Shown here: piece after piece, positions 27,666 to 37,286 of the stretch | Position numbering within the stretch: the first letter of the stretch is position 1 | Layout of the letters: every line of letters starts with the position of its first letter | Origin: Terriglobia bacterium | GTDB taxonomy: Bacteria > Acidobacteriota > Terriglobia > Terriglobales > Acidobacteriaceae | Assembly: GCA_020073165.1 (NCBI GenBank) | Contig: JAIQFP010000001.1 | Location: 62,001-126,000 of the forward strand | Direction of reading: 5' to 3' | Length of the DNA stretch: 64,000 bases | Translations under genes and position numbers: made by a program | Notes under the pieces: model-generated | Told to the model about the DNA's origin: nothing | The model's database searches: none | Seen by the model: the letters and a program-made list of their open reading frames with translations, nothing else

Positions 27666-28026
27666 AGTCCTTCACCAGCCAGTCCATGGCCTCTTCGCGC
27701 GTCTTGAAGGCTGGCAAATCGCGCTGCGAGAAGCTCTTGATGTGCTCATAGAAAACCTGGGGTATGGCCTCGGTTCCTACCCACGCCGAGCGCTTCAAAT
27801 GCGGACGGTTGAACACCGCGTCCTTCTTGATTTCGGTAACCGTGTCGCGCTTGATGTCTGCTCCGGTGAAATCGGCGAGCAGCAGCACCGACCCCAGCGG
27901 TTCCGCAGTCACATAGGACGGAAGAAGCTGGGAGATTTTTTCCACTTCAGCGGCCGTGCAGTGGGAGCAGTCCGCCAGGAGGATCTGCTTGTTCTTGTAG
28001 GTAATGAAGCGAATGCGTTCTTCCAT
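27664..28026 (-). CDS. STAS/SpoIIAA-like (SEC14-type) small protein
   Basis: 120 residues from the ATG at 28026, preceded by GGGAG five bases upstream. Alternating strands and helices (IRFITYKNKQILLADCSHC, SVLLLADFTGADI, SAWVGTEAIPQVFYEHIKSFS, REEAMDWLV) resemble the SpoIIAA-like/STAS group that may bind lipids or act as partner-switch proteins. It begins 21 bp after the stop of alaS on the same strand and is probably cotranscribed with it. Function unknown. Confidence 0.75.
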   Translation of the reverse strand: MEERIRFITYKNKQILLADCSHCTAAEVEKISQLLPSYVTAEPLGSVLLLADFTGADIKRDTVTEIKKDAVFNRPHLKRSAWVGTEAIPQVFYEHIKSFSQRDLPAFKTREEAMDWLVKD

Positions 28027-28047
28027 GGGGACTCCCAAGCCACCCGA

Positions 28048-30918
28048 CTATTTCCCCAATAGCGAATCCACGACGGTATACACCTCCGCGAGGGCCGCGT
28101 CCAGTGCTTCGGGGTTCTTGCCGCCGGCTTCGGCCAGGTCAGGACGTCCGCCGCCTTTGCCACCGACTTTTTGCGCCACCGCGCCCACCAGTTTGCCGGC
28201 CTGAATGCGGCTGGTAAGATCCCTGGTTACACCCGCAATCAGGGCGACGTTCCCGTTACTGGCGGACCCGAGCACCACCACGCCGGAACCCAACTTGTCG
28301 CGCAGTTGGTCCACCAGCGTGCGCATCTGAGCCCGCTCCAGGTTGTCCACTCGGTGCGCCAGAACCTTGATGCCGCGAACCTCTTTGATGTTTTCGCCGA
28401 CTGAGGCCACCGACGATGACGCCGACTTCATGCGCGCCTGGTCGAGCTCGCGAGTCAGGCGCTTGATCTCCGCATCGCGCTTGTCGAGTTCAAGTTTGAG
28501 CGCTTCGGCGGGAGACGCAGCTTCGGTACGGCTGGCCAGCGCCGCGACCACGCCCTCGAGTTCGTGATCCTTCTGGAAATGATGCAGCGACCCTTCCCCG
28601 GTGACCGCTTCAATGCGCCTCACCCCGGAAGACACGCTGCCTTCCTTCAGAATCTTGATCAGACCAATCTCGCCAGTCGCGGCCGTGTGCGTGCCGCCGC
28701 ACAACTCGGTAGAGAAGTCGCCGATGCGGATGACGCGCACCTTGTCGCCATACTTCTCGCCGAAGAGCGCCATCGCCTTGTATTCGCTGACGGCGACGTC
28801 AATCGGGACGTCGGGGATGACCTCGACCTTCTCGTTGCGCAGCACTTCTTTGTTAATGATGTCTTCAATGTCCTGCAGTTCCTCATCCTCTACGCCAGTG
28901 AAGTGCGAGAAGTCGAAGCGCAGATGATTGGGTGCGACCAGCGAGCCTGCCTGCTTCACATGCTTGCCAAGCACCTCGCGCAACCCGGCATGAAGCAGGT
29001 GCGTCGCCGTGTGGTTGCGCATGGTGGATTGGCGGATGTCGGTATTGACGACGGCGTCCACCTTATCGCCGACGTGAATGACTTGTTTGGCGACAACCTG
29101 ATGCGCCCGAACCCCCTGGATGGGGTAGTAGCAGCCCTTCACTTCAGCCACAACGGTATTGTGATCGTCGCTGTAAAGCCATCCGCGGTCGCCCACTTGC
29201 CCGCCGGATTCGGCGTAGAACGGAGTGGGGTCGAGGATGACCTCGCCCTTTTCACCGGACTCTAGGTGCAATACGCCCTTTCCGCCCTGAACAATAGCGA
29301 GAACCTCAGAGCCTCTGGAAATCGTGCTGGCGTAGCCTTCGAAAACCGTGGCCTTGAGGCTCTTATAGGCCGGACTTGCTGTCGCTTTTGTCCCTCCTTT
29401 CCAAGACGCCCGCGCAAGTTTTCGTTGCGCTTCCAGTGCTCGTTGAAAACCTTCATCATCAAACAACACGCCTTGATCCCTGCACGCGTCTTGCATGAAG
29501 TCTAGTGGCAAGCCAAAGGTGTCATACAACCTGAACGCTGATTCGCCTGGCAGAAATGGCCGACCAATTTTCTGCACGATCTCCGCCGCCAGCGACTCAC
29601 CGACGTTGTCCCCGAAAAACTTGACCAGCTCCAGATAGACGTTGCCTCCACCTTTCGGAATTACGCTTTCCTGCACGTGTCGTACGAATGCATCCCTGTT
29701 CAGCCAGGATTGGCTGCCGAGATATTCACCCAGTTTGTTTGCAAATTCATCTCTAGCGGAGGTAATTAGCTCTTCAAGCTTCTTCAGACCTAAATCGAGC
29801 GTTCGCGCGAAGCGACTTTCCTCAGCCAGCACGATGCGGGAAACCCGTTCTGCATTTGGTTCAAGATCAGGGTACGCGTCCCGCATCAGATCGCGGACGG
29901 CAAACACCATCTGATGGAGAAAGGGTTGCTTCTGTCCAAGCAAGCGTCCATGAGTCAGCGCGCGGCGTATGATTTTTCGAAGGACATATCCACGGCCCTC
30001 GTTTGAGGGAAGTACGCCGTCGGAGATAAGAAACGTTGTCGACCGGGAGTGATCCGCGATGATTCTCAATGATGGGTCTACGGACTGGCTAGTGCCGTAC
30101 TCAGTCTTCGTTAGAATCCCGGCTACATGAAGAAGCGGCACGAACAAATCTGTGTCGTAGTTGGAAATCACGCCCTGCAAGACCGCCGCCAATCGCTCCA
30201 GCCCCATCCCCGTATCAATCGAAGGCTTGGGCAGCGGATTGAGCTTCCCGCTGGCATCGCGGTCAAACTGCATGAACACCAGGTTCCAAATCTCGACATA
30301 GCGCCCGCAATCGCACCCAAACGCACAATCCGTATGCCCCTGGTCGGACGCAATCGCGCCCATGTCGTAATGAATCTCGCTGCACGGGCCGCAAGGGCCG
30401 GTATCGCCCATCTGCCAGAAATTGTCTTTCGTCCCAAATTCGTAAACGCGATCTTTCGGGACGCCTTGCCCCAGCCACAACTTGTAGGCCTCCTCATCGC
30501 GCGGGACCCCGCCCTCGCCCTTGAAGATGGTCACGTACAACTTGTCCTTCGAAATCCCAAACCACGCGGGCGAAGTAATCAGCTCCCAGGCGTACGCAAT
30601 TGCATCCTTCTTGAAGTAATCCCCGAACGAGAAATTCCCCAGCATCTCAAAAAACGTGTGGTGGCGGTTGGTGAAGCCTACGTTTTCGAGATCATTGTGC
30701 TTGCCTCCCGCCCGCACGCACTTCTGCGAGGTGGTGGCGCGGTTGTAACCGCGCTTTTCTAGGCCAAGAAATACATCCTTGAACTGGTTCATCCCCGCAT
30801 TGGTGAACAGCAAGGTAGGATCATTCGCCGGGACAAGCGACGACGAATGGACCTCGTTGTGCCCATGCTGGACGAAATAGTCCAGGAACTTGCGGCGAAT
30901 CTCAGAGCCGGTGAGCAT
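28048..30918 (-). CDS. alaS: Alanyl-tRNA synthetase
   Basis: 956 residues from the ATG at 30918 (TTG at 30930 possible); most bacterial AlaRS are about 870-890. The class II core has [16 protein letters not shown] (motif 1/2 area), [17 protein letters not shown] and GMGLERL (motif 3). The editing domain has [11 protein letters not shown] (HxxxH) and [13 protein letters not shown]-terminal DHHA1-like domain is present ([20 protein letters not shown]). Compared with the usual pattern there is an extra segment at about residues 384-453, between LEELITSA and [19 protein letters not shown]. The DNA from about 29280 to 30170 is poorer in GC than the rest of the gene. The STAS-like gene follows closely, and recX lies 99 bp upstream. 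Confidence 0.97.
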   Translation of the reverse strand: MLTGSEIRRKFLDYFVQHGHNEVHSSSLVPANDPTLLFTNAGMNQFKDVFLGLEKRGYNRATTSQKCVRAGGKHNDLENVGFTNRHHTFFEMLGNFSFGDYFKKDAIAYAWELITSPAWFGISKDKLYVTIFKGEGGVPRDEEAYKLWLGQGVPKDRVYEFGTKDNFWQMGDTGPCGPCSEIHYDMGAIASDQGHTDCAFGCDCGRYVEIWNLVFMQFDRDASGKLNPLPKPSIDTGMGLERLAAVLQGVISNYDTDLFVPLLHVAGILTKTEYGTSQSVDPSLRIIADHSRSTTFLISDGVLPSNEGRGYVLRKIIRRALTHGRLLGQKQPFLHQMVFAVRDLMRDAYPDLEPNAERVSRIVLAEESRFARTLDLGLKKLEELITSARDEFANKLGEYLGSQSWLNRDAFVRHVQESVIPKGGGNVYLELVKFFGDNVGESLAAEIVQKIGRPFLPGESAFRLYDTFGLPLDFMQDACRDQGVLFDDEGFQRALEAQRKLARASWKGGTKATASPAYKSLKATVFEGYASTISRGSEVLAIVQGGKGVLHLESGEKGEVILDPTPFYAESGGQVGDRGWLYSDDHNTVVAEVKGCYYPIQGVRAHQVVAKQVIHVGDKVDAVVNTDIRQSTMRNHTATHLLHAGLREVLGKHVKQAGSLVAPNHLRFDFSHFTGVEDEELQDIEDIINKEVLRNEKVEVIPDVPIDVAVSEYKAMALFGEKYGDKVRVIRIGDFSTELCGGTHTAATGEIGLIKILKEGSVSSGVRRIEAVTGEGSLHHFQKDHELEGVVAALASRTEAASPAEALKLELDKRDAEIKRLTRELDQARMKSASSSVASVGENIKEVRGIKVLAHRVDNLERAQMRTLVDQLRDKLGSGVVVLGSASNGNVALIAGVTRDLTSRIQAGKLVGAVAQKVGGKGGGRPDLAEAGGKNPEALDAALAEVYTVVDSLLGK

Positions 30919-30937
30919 GCGGAAAATCAATTCTAAA

Positions 30938-31020
30938 TGAAAACCGCAGAGGACGCCGGGGACGCGGGAGCAATGAAGATCAAGAATCCTCCGCGCCCCC
31001 TGCGTTTTCAGCGGTTTTCA
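30938..31020. repeat. Imperfect inverted repeat between recX and alaS
   Basis: TGAAAACCGC (30938-30947) is exactly inverted as GCGGTTTTCA (31011-31020). The arms continue inward with mismatches (AGAGGACGCCGGGGACGCGG against TGAAAACGCAGGGGGCGCGG in reverse complement), giving about 30-bp arms. The element contains the recX stop codon and could end recX transcription or be a small repeat element. Confidence 0.65.
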
Positions 31021-31563
31021 TTCCGGCACTTCCTCCTCCAGCGCGCTCAAGGTCTCCTCATCCACATCCCACTTTTTCAAGATCGAGAAGATTGTTCTTG
31101 AGGTGAACCCTGCCCGCATCAGCTGCCGGAAAATCCGCGCTGCCTGCTTCTGGTCCTTCGGCTTCTGCAGGCGCTTGCGCTTCAAGTACGCCCGCGCCTG
31201 CTTCTCCTCGCTCACATCCTCGTAGGCAGAGGCAATCGCCTTTTCGATGACCTCGCCGTGGACTCCCTTGGCCTTGAGATCGGTGATGACCCGCCTGCGC
31301 CCGTACTTCTCGTTGTCGCGCCGAAAGGACGAATAGGCAGCGGCATACTTGGCGTCGTTGAGGTAGCCCTGATCCTTCAGGCGGCGGATCACCAGCTCCA
31401 TCAGTGTGTCGCCGTACTCGTCGGCTTCCACGCGCCGGCGCAGCAAACGCTTAAGGTCTGCCACAGTGCGCATTTGCCGCGCCAGTGCGCCCACCGCGTA
31501 CTGGTAGAGTTCGTCTTCGGTCTGTAACTTCCGGGAACCTGGGAAGGCCATTCTACGTAACAT
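31018..31563 (-). CDS. recX: Regulatory protein RecX
   Basis: 181 residues, within the family range. Three helical modules are visible: YQYAVGALARQMRTVADLKRLLRRR, VIRRLKDQGYLNDAKYAAAYSSFRRDNEKYGRRRVITDLKAKG, and RIFRQLMRAGFTSRTIFSILKK, matching RecX repeats. RecX binds RecA filaments and tunes recombination and SOS. recA is not next to it here. The start may be the ATG at 31563 or that at 31551; neither has a clear Shine-Dalgarno. Confidence 0.9.
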   Translation of the reverse strand: MLRRMAFPGSRKLQTEDELYQYAVGALARQMRTVADLKRLLRRRVEADEYGDTLMELVIRRLKDQGYLNDAKYAAAYSSFRRDNEKYGRRRVITDLKAKGVHGEVIEKAIASAYEDVSEEKQARAYLKRKRLQKPKDQKQAARIFRQLMRAGFTSRTIFSILKKWDVDEETLSALEEEVPE

Positions 31564-31685
31564 TATCGTAAGGCAACGTGTTTGAGGAGAAAGGCTTTAT
31601 CGTCCGGCCGGATTTTCGTGCCAGCTTCGGTAACTTCCGCCGGGGGTCATCGTCTAACTAGGTATCTGCAGTGAGGGAGTCTGTC

Positions 31686-32057
31686 ATGCTGACCATCGAT
31701 GTGGAAAGAACGGGGGATGTAGCGGTCGTGCGATGCACCGGACGCCTTGTGCGTGGTGAAGCCATTCGTACGCTTCGGACCGCGGTCGTGTCGGAGCGGG
31801 ACACCCGTATCGTGGTACTCGATCTGTCAGAGGCAGAGACGATTGATGCCGGCGGTCTGACCGCCCTGGTGTCGTTGCATCATTGGACCCGCAGTCGTGG
31901 CATCCAGTTGAAGCTGGTGAATCCCTCGCATTTTGTAAACGAGATGCTGGAGCGCACGGGTTTGAACCATGTGTTTGAAATCTCGTCCCTGCATGACGCA
32001 ATCGTGGTGTTGACCGCCACTGGTCAAGAGGAGTCCAAGTACGCGGCGGGCTACTAG
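31686..32057 (+). CDS. STAS-domain protein (anti-sigma factor antagonist-like, no phospho-Ser)
   Basis: 123 residues from the ATG at 31686, GGGAG six bases upstream. The STAS fold is clear: MLTIDVERTGDVAVVRCTGRLV, IVVLDLSEAETIDAGGLTALVSLHHW and LKLVNPSHFVNEMLERTGLNHVFEI. In SpoIIAA-like antagonists the loop reads D-S-S/S; here it reads D-A-G, so the phosphorylated Ser is absent. It may be a permanently active antagonist or a structural STAS. No kinase or phosphatase partner adjoins. Confidence 0.88.
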   Translation: MLTIDVERTGDVAVVRCTGRLVRGEAIRTLRTAVVSERDTRIVVLDLSEAETIDAGGLTALVSLHHWTRSRGIQLKLVNPSHFVNEMLERTGLNHVFEISSLHDAIVVLTATGQEESKYAAGY

Positions 32058-32141
32058 GCTCGGCCTCTCAGAGTCTATCTTCTGTGATCTATCCCACCTG
32101 CCCGGGCGATTCCCGCCATCTGAGCTCTGACGTCCGAGGTC

Positions 32142-32170
32142 AAAAAAAGGGCGCGCTTTTCGCGCGCCCT
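32142..32170 (-). terminator. Rho-independent terminator of pilT
   Basis: On the minus strand AGGGCGCGC (32162-32170) pairs perfectly with GCGCGCCCT (32148-32156) around a 5-nt loop, followed by seven T (32142-32148). It lies 22 bases after the pilT stop. It faces the STAS gene end and might also act on that transcript. Confidence 0.9.
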
Positions 32171-32191
32171 GAGTGTTCAGGAGGGTAAAAC

Positions 32192-33316
32192 TCAGCGGCC
32201 GCCAAATCCTGCCTGCTGCATGGCGTTGCGGGAGATGTCGCTGGTGGACGAAATTCCCTGCATACGCAGCTTGAAGTCGTCGGCGTTGGAAGCATTTTCG
32301 AGAGCGGTTTCGTAATTGATCAGTCCGGCCTGGAACAGGTCCCAGAGAGACTGGTCGAAAGTCTGCATACCGTATTGCGAGGTGCCGGCAGAGATGGCAT
32401 CGCGGATCGCGCGGGTCTTTTCCGGCACCAGCACGCATTCCCGGATGTACGCCGTGTTGATCATCACTTCTACCGCAGGCACGCGCCCTTCACCGTCGCA
32501 GCGCTTGACCAGCCGCTGGCTGATGACGGCCCGCAGCACGGCGGCGAGCTGCAGACGAATCTGCTTCTGCTCCGGCGGCGGGAAGATGGCGATGATACGG
32601 TTGATGGTTTCCACCGCGTCCAGAGTGTGCAAGGTGGAGAACACCATGTGGCCGGTTTCGGCGGCGTGCAGCGCGGTGGCGATGGTTTCCAGGTCGCGCA
32701 TTTCGCCGACCAGGATGACGTCGGGATCCTGACGCAGAGAAGCACGCAATGCCGCTCCGAACGAAGGCGTGTCCACCTCCACCTCGCGCTGGTTGACGTA
32801 GCCTTTCTTGTCGCGATGCAGGAATTCGATGGGGTCTTCGATAGTGATGATGTGTTCCGCCCGGGTGGAGTTGATGCGGTCCACCATGGCGGCCAGCGTG
32901 GTTGACTTACCGGAACCGGTCACGCCCGTGACCAGTACCAGCCCGCGAGGCATGTCGCAAACCTGCTCCACAACCTTCGGCAAATAGAGTTCGTCAAGCG
33001 CCCGGATCTTGGTGGGAATGACGCGCAGCACCAGTCCCACGTTGCCGCGCTGCTGGAAGACGTTCACACGGAAGCGGCCCAGTCCGGCCACGCCGTACGC
33101 CATGTCGATTTCCGTGGTTTCTTTGAACTTTTGCTTCTGCCGCGCCGACATCATGCTGAAAGCCATGGTCAGCATGTCTTCGGCGCTGACGCGGGGCTGG
33201 TCGGTGAGTGGAATCAGTTCGCCGTCGATGCGCAGGTGCGGGTAGTTTCCCACCTTCAAGTGCAAGTCGGAGGCGCGCCGCTCCATGGCGATGCGCAGCA
33301 GATCATCAATGTTCAT
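32192..33316 (-). CDS. pilT: Type IV pilus twitching ATPase PilT
   Basis: 374 residues. Although the frame is open to 33844, the family start MNIDDLLRIAMERRASDLHLKVG lies at the ATG at 33316, with GGGGGAAG six bases upstream. Walker A GVTGSGKST, Asp box ITIEDPIEF, Walker B LVGEMRDLETI and His box STLHTLDAVETINR are intact. PilT is the hexameric retraction motor for type IV pili in the cytoplasm. It stands alone here, without pil structural genes; an MglA-like GTPase that could affect polarity lies 10 kb away. Confidence 0.95.
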   Translation of the reverse strand: MNIDDLLRIAMERRASDLHLKVGNYPHLRIDGELIPLTDQPRVSAEDMLTMAFSMMSARQKQKFKETTEIDMAYGVAGLGRFRVNVFQQRGNVGLVLRVIPTKIRALDELYLPKVVEQVCDMPRGLVLVTGVTGSGKSTTLAAMVDRINSTRAEHIITIEDPIEFLHRDKKGYVNQREVEVDTPSFGAALRASLRQDPDVILVGEMRDLETIATALHAAETGHMVFSTLHTLDAVETINRIIAIFPPPEQKQIRLQLAAVLRAVISQRLVKRCDGEGRVPAVEVMINTAYIRECVLVPEKTRAIRDAISAGTSQYGMQTFDQSLWDLFQAGLINYETALENASNADDFKLRMQGISSTSDISRNAMQQAGFGGR

Positions 33317-33436
33317 TCGACACTTCCCCCAATGACTATTCCGTATCATGAACCCAATCGTCACCCGGCCCAAGATGACTGAAGTAATAGCCCTTTGGCC
33401 GTCTGGCCAGTGGCTTTCGGGGAATAGGAGGCAATG

Positions 33437-33461
33437 AAAAAGCCGCCCCGCAGGGCGGCTT
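33437..33461 (-). terminator. Rho-independent terminator of the DinB-like gene
   Basis: AGCCGCCC (33441-33448) and GGGCGGCT (33453-33460) form a perfect stem with a 4-nt loop, extended by one A-T pair. On the minus strand it is followed by a run of T (33437-33441). It sits 20 bases after the stop codon of the DinB-like gene. Confidence 0.88.
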
Positions 33462-33480
33462 CTGGTTGAGCCAGAAATCC

Positions 33481-34020
33481 TCAGGCGGCGGTCTGAGTGG
33501 CACCCTGAAAGGGCTCGTCGTAGCTGCCACCGTAGATGCACGGAACCTTCGAACCCATGGGACGGAGATAGGTTGCCAGTTCGCCGCGGTGGTGGATGGA
33601 ATGGTTGTTGACAAACCCCAGATAAAACACCGCCGGAAAGTTGAACACCCCCAGGAAGTCGACGGGAGTGATCAATTGCTCCGGCGTCAGCGCCTGGACT
33701 CTGGCGGATGCGCGCGTGAAGTTTTTGTCGTACCAGTCCACGATTTCGGCAATCGTATGGGGCTTGGTTTCGGGATTTTCCATGCTGAACTTCCGATCGG
33801 CGATCCCGTCGAGGAATTGCACATCCGTGTTCGCCAGGTGCCATGCCAGTTCCCTGGCCGTGCGGGCATTGGGATCGGGACGATAGTCGTCAGCTTTGGC
33901 GTCTGGAATGGCTGCCAAAACTCTCTTGGTAATTTCCGCTTCTCGGGCGAGACCGTCGAGCATCATGGCTCGATAAGCCACGGCGAATTCCGGCGTCAGA
34001 CCTTGCTGAGGGTTTGCCAT
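33481..34020 (-). CDS. DinB/YfiT-like metal-dependent protein
   Basis: 179 residues from the ATG at 34020, with AAGGAG seven bases before. Four-helix DinB fold signs: YRAMMLDGLAREAEITKRVLAAIP, RELAWHLANTDVQFLDG (first His region) and NHSIHHRGELATYLRPMG, whose His residues typically bind a metal. Many members are thiol transferases or stress-linked enzymes of unknown substrate. It ends in a clear terminator. Confidence 0.87.
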   Translation of the reverse strand: MANPQQGLTPEFAVAYRAMMLDGLAREAEITKRVLAAIPDAKADDYRPDPNARTARELAWHLANTDVQFLDGIADRKFSMENPETKPHTIAEIVDWYDKNFTRASARVQALTPEQLITPVDFLGVFNFPAVFYLGFVNNHSIHHRGELATYLRPMGSKVPCIYGGSYDEPFQGATQTAA

Positions 34021-34086
34021 CGTACTTCTCCTTGTGAGTTGCAGGTCTTGGTTGAAGACAACGTGATTGAAAACTAGAAGAGGGAA

Positions 34087-34105
34087 GGGGCGCACACCGC
34101 GCCCC
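34087..34105 (-). terminator. Hairpin after ilvE
   Basis: GGGGCGC (34087-34093) pairs with GCGCCCC (34099-34105) around ACACC, 23 bases after the ilvE stop; the minus strand continues TTCCCTCTTCT, a weak U-tract. It may separate ilvE from the DinB-like gene. Confidence 0.4.
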
Positions 34106-34127
34106 CGTTTGATTTACAGAGACTGCT

Positions 34128-35075
34128 CTAGACGCCGACCGGATGCTTGCTGCTTACCGGCACTGGCGTCAGCCATCCGAACTTGTCCGGCTTTTCTCCG
34201 CGGATGATTCCGTAGAACTCCTTCTGGATCGCCTTGGTGATCGGCCCGGCCACGCCCTTGCCCACGCTGATCTTGTCCACCGAGCGCACCGGCGTGATCT
34301 CCGCGGCGGTGCCGCTGAAGAAGACTTCATCGGCGATGTACAGCATCTCGCGCGGAATCATCTGCTCGACAATCGGAATATCCAGCTCGCGCGCAATGCG
34401 CAACACCGAGTCCCGGGTAATTCCGGGCAGAACCGAATTCCCCAGCGGCGCGGTCAGCAGCGAACCGTTACGCACCACGAAGATGTTCTCGCCCGAGCCC
34501 TCGCTGACGAAGCCGTTGACGTCCAGCGCGATGCCTTCGACGTAGCCGTTGAGGATGGCTTCCATCTTGATGAGCTGCGAGTTCATGTAGTTGGCGCCCG
34601 ACTTGGCGATGGCGGGCAGCGTATTGGGCGCAATCCGCGTCCATGACGACACGCACACATCCACGCCCTGCTCGGCGTCGGTGCCCAGGTATTTGCCCCA
34701 GGGATAGTTGCAGATGTAAACCTCGGTCGGCGAGTTGAACGGGTTCACGCCCGCCTCGCCGTAGCCGCGCAGCACGATGGGCCGGATGTAGCACGGCCAC
34801 ACTCCGTTGTTCTTCACCACCTCGAGCAAGCCGGACACGATTTCCTCGCGGGTGTAGTCCACGTCAATGCGGTAGATTTTGGCCGAATCCAGCAGGCGCT
34901 GGACATGCTCGTTGGCACGGAAAATGGCCGGTCCGTTGGGGAGCGCGTAACAGCGGATACCTTCAAACACCGACGAGCCGTAGTTCACCACGTGCGACAT
35001 CACGTGGAGGGTTGCCTGATCCCAGGGAATGAGCTTGCCGTTGTGCCAGATTTTTTCCGTGCTTTGAATCGCCAT
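34128..35075 (-). CDS. ilvE: Branched-chain amino acid aminotransferase
   Basis: 315 residues, the usual length. Class IV PLP fold: IWHNGKLIPWDQATLHVMSHVVNYGSSVFEGIRCY, the PLP lysine in AIAKSGANYMNSQL, then ALDVNGFVSEGSGENIF and the phosphate-binding PGITRDSVL. AAGGAG five bases before the ATG at 35075 fixes the start. It makes the last step of Leu, Ile and Val synthesis (or the first of their breakdown). No other ilv gene is in the window. Confidence 0.95.
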   Translation of the reverse strand: MAIQSTEKIWHNGKLIPWDQATLHVMSHVVNYGSSVFEGIRCYALPNGPAIFRANEHVQRLLDSAKIYRIDVDYTREEIVSGLLEVVKNNGVWPCYIRPIVLRGYGEAGVNPFNSPTEVYICNYPWGKYLGTDAEQGVDVCVSSWTRIAPNTLPAIAKSGANYMNSQLIKMEAILNGYVEGIALDVNGFVSEGSGENIFVVRNGSLLTAPLGNSVLPGITRDSVLRIARELDIPIVEQMIPREMLYIADEVFFSGTAAEITPVRSVDKISVGKGVAGPITKAIQKEFYGIIRGEKPDKFGWLTPVPVSSKHPVGV

Positions 35076-35443
35076 GAGCGCTCCTTAACCTGAGTTGATT
35101 CAACCGTGCTACCGAGGGATGCGCTTTTTCGCTGCCGGGTTTCTCCGCGGGTGGATCCACCTGCCACAGGGAAGGCAGGGGGCGCGGCCAATCCAGGCCC
35201 AGCGCTGCAGCTAAATTATCCGCATTATAACCGAGGTGGGGGAGGAGCCAAGGGGGATTTCCGAAGCTGGCAAGAAATTCGTCTAGCTGCTGAACAGATT
35301 GCAGGTAATGCAATCTCTTGCAGGTTCTGGGTGCCCCATTTTCCCCGCCTTCTGCGAGACGAGGGGCCTAGCGTTCCTGCTGAGACTTGACTGAAATATC
35401 ACCCGGATAGACTCGGGCATTCAGTGCTGCCAAGAGCCAAGGA
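35076..35443. other. Spacer upstream of ilvE
   Basis: Bases 35076-35443 hold no supported gene. The ilvE leader must be here, but no T-box specifier or TGGNACC-type sequence was found. Nothing else stands out. Confidence 0.4.
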
Positions 35444-36907
35444 CTATTTGGTAGGAACAGTCAGAGTGGCCTGAGCCGTTTGCTGTAGCTCATCCCCTCG
35501 AAAATACTGTCCCTTGGCCGCCCGCATCTCCGGCATGGCCGCGTAGGGTTTGCTGTAGTCGTTGTTGGCATTCCAGAAGAGGAAGCCGATTCCGCCCTTG
35601 TTTTTCGCGGTCAGCACCTGCACTTTGATGTATTCGGGCGAATACGTTTTCGTACGCCAGTGAAAGGCCTGCAGCCAGGGGCGGATCACCACCCCGCTGC
35701 CCTTGGTGATCAACTGGAAGCGGTCCATGGATTCGCCGATGAAGTGCTCGGGAGCATCGCCGGGACGGGCAATCCCATCCATGCCGAAGAAGTGCGAGGG
35801 GTAAATCATGGGCGATAGCACATCGCAATACTTTGCCATTTTCACAATGTCCTGGCCGGTGTGATTCAGGTCCACCGGCCGCTGCCAGGCCATCACTCCG
35901 AAAACGTCCAGAGACAACAAGACGCCGGTCGGGTGTAGCTCGGCGTAGGCGTGCTTAAGGAAGTCAGCGATTACGTCCGAGCGATGCCAGTCAGGATGGT
36001 CTTTCTGATACACGAAGCTGGCGTCTTTCTGGTCGCCTTCGGCAGGGAAGCGGACATAATCAAACTGGATCTCATCCACCCCGGACTCGGCAGCTTTCCT
36101 GGCCAACGCAATGTCATACTCCTGCACCTTGGGCTGGGAGGGATCGGTCCACACCAGCTTGCCGTTCTCGCGCCAGGCCTCTCCGGTGCGGTGTGACTTC
36201 ACCGCCAGTTCGGGATGGGCGATCACCAGGCGTTCGTCTCGGAAAATCGCGATGCGGGCAATAGCATGCATGCCCTGCGAGTGCAGAAAATGCGTGAGCT
36301 TCGGCAAGTCGCGGATGTAAGTGTGCCCACCCGCCAGGGGATGGTTGAAGGCAATGTTGACAATGCCGTCGCTGTCCTTAATGTCGAAGACTACAGAGTT
36401 GCCGCCCAGTTCGCGCCAGCGGCGAATGATGCGCAGGCCATGATCGCTGCCCGCCATAACTCCGGTCAGGTACACTGCGCGCACTTCAAAATCGCGCGCC
36501 ACCGGCATCGACTTCTCCGCGATGGGCGCGTCCAGGATGCCGGGAATCACCAGCGGTTGACCCGCCTTCAGAATGTTGCTGTGTAGATCTCCGTTGGCCG
36601 CGCGAATGGCCTCAGCCAGTTCGGAGGAGGTCAGATACTTGGTCTGCGGCACGTAGCGATGCGCGACTAAGGGAATGCTGTCTCCACGCTTGGCGGTATA
36701 TAGGATGCTCCCTGGTGGCAGGGTCAGGGTGAGCGCGGAAGCGTCTGGCGCCTTGGGGCTGGCGGGCACGCGCGGGTTCGAGGTGCGTACAAGCTGAGGG
36801 TTTTGCGCTTGGGCAGCCGCGGGGATGGCGGACAGAATCCGCCAGAATCCCACGCCGCAAGCGAGGCTAACGACAACCGTGGTGAATAGCAGGCCGAGGC
36901 GACGCAA
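35444..36907 (-). CDS. Glycoside-hydrolase-like protein (DUF4015/GH13-like) with LysM-like region
   Basis: 487 residues from a TTG at 36907, chosen because GGAG lies six bases upstream and the product then begins directly with a signal anchor (RLGLLFTTVVVSLACGVGFWRIL); an ATG at 37003 is the longer option. A LysM-like stretch (ILYTAKRGDSIPLVAHRY... LKAGQPLVIPG) precedes a TIM-barrel domain: VRAVYLTGVMAGS, ARIAIFRDE, GVDEIQFDYVRFP and LSPMIYPSHF. Such proteins are thought to act on cell-wall or extracellular glycans. Substrate unknown. Confidence 0.85.
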   Translation of the reverse strand: MRRLGLLFTTVVVSLACGVGFWRILSAIPAAAQAQNPQLVRTSNPRVPASPKAPDASALTLTLPPGSILYTAKRGDSIPLVAHRYVPQTKYLTSSELAEAIRAANGDLHSNILKAGQPLVIPGILDAPIAEKSMPVARDFEVRAVYLTGVMAGSDHGLRIIRRWRELGGNSVVFDIKDSDGIVNIAFNHPLAGGHTYIRDLPKLTHFLHSQGMHAIARIAIFRDERLVIAHPELAVKSHRTGEAWRENGKLVWTDPSQPKVQEYDIALARKAAESGVDEIQFDYVRFPAEGDQKDASFVYQKDHPDWHRSDVIADFLKHAYAELHPTGVLLSLDVFGVMAWQRPVDLNHTGQDIVKMAKYCDVLSPMIYPSHFFGMDGIARPGDAPEHFIGESMDRFQLITKGSGVVIRPWLQAFHWRTKTYSPEYIKVQVLTAKNKGGIGFLFWNANNDYSKPYAAMPEMRAAKGQYFRGDELQQTAQATLTVPTK

Positions 36908-37190
36908 GTTGTTCTCCGTGGAAAGGGTTCTGCCTTGGATGCTAGCGGGGGGGCACAGCGCGTGCCAGTTACGTCGGGTCAACGCCACGTGGTTGGTGCA
37001 CATCTGTTTAGATGCGCCCAGAAACTTCCCGCCTCATGCGCAAACTATTTCTCTTTACCCGCCCCCGGTGGCCAAGGTGGATGACTCCCTTTCTTGGCTA
37101 TCGGCATCTAAGACTTACAGGAAGACAGTTATGGGCAAGCAGCACGAGGATGGCTAGTCATTTGCAGTGACCAGGATGCGCCAAGAAAGG

Positions 37191-37213
37191 GAAGTGACAA
37201 AATTTGTCGCTTC
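37191..37213. promoter_or_regulatory. Near-perfect palindrome upstream of the AAA ATPase gene
   Basis: GAAGTGACAAA (37191-37201) and TTTGTCGCTTC (37203-37213) flank a single A; the 11-bp arms differ at one position. It lies 73 bases before the ATG at 37287, a sensible place for an operator. It does not match CIRCE or the usual LexA box. Confidence 0.45.
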
Positions 37214-37286
37214 TATTGCAACCGATTGACCTGTTCTCCCAGCAGTAAGCAAGGCCCAGGAAAGGAAAAATAGGGGCGCAAACCCT

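Noticed and set aside
35076-35300. T-box leader of ilvE
   Set aside because: No TGGNACC box, specifier loop or terminator/antiterminator pair visible.
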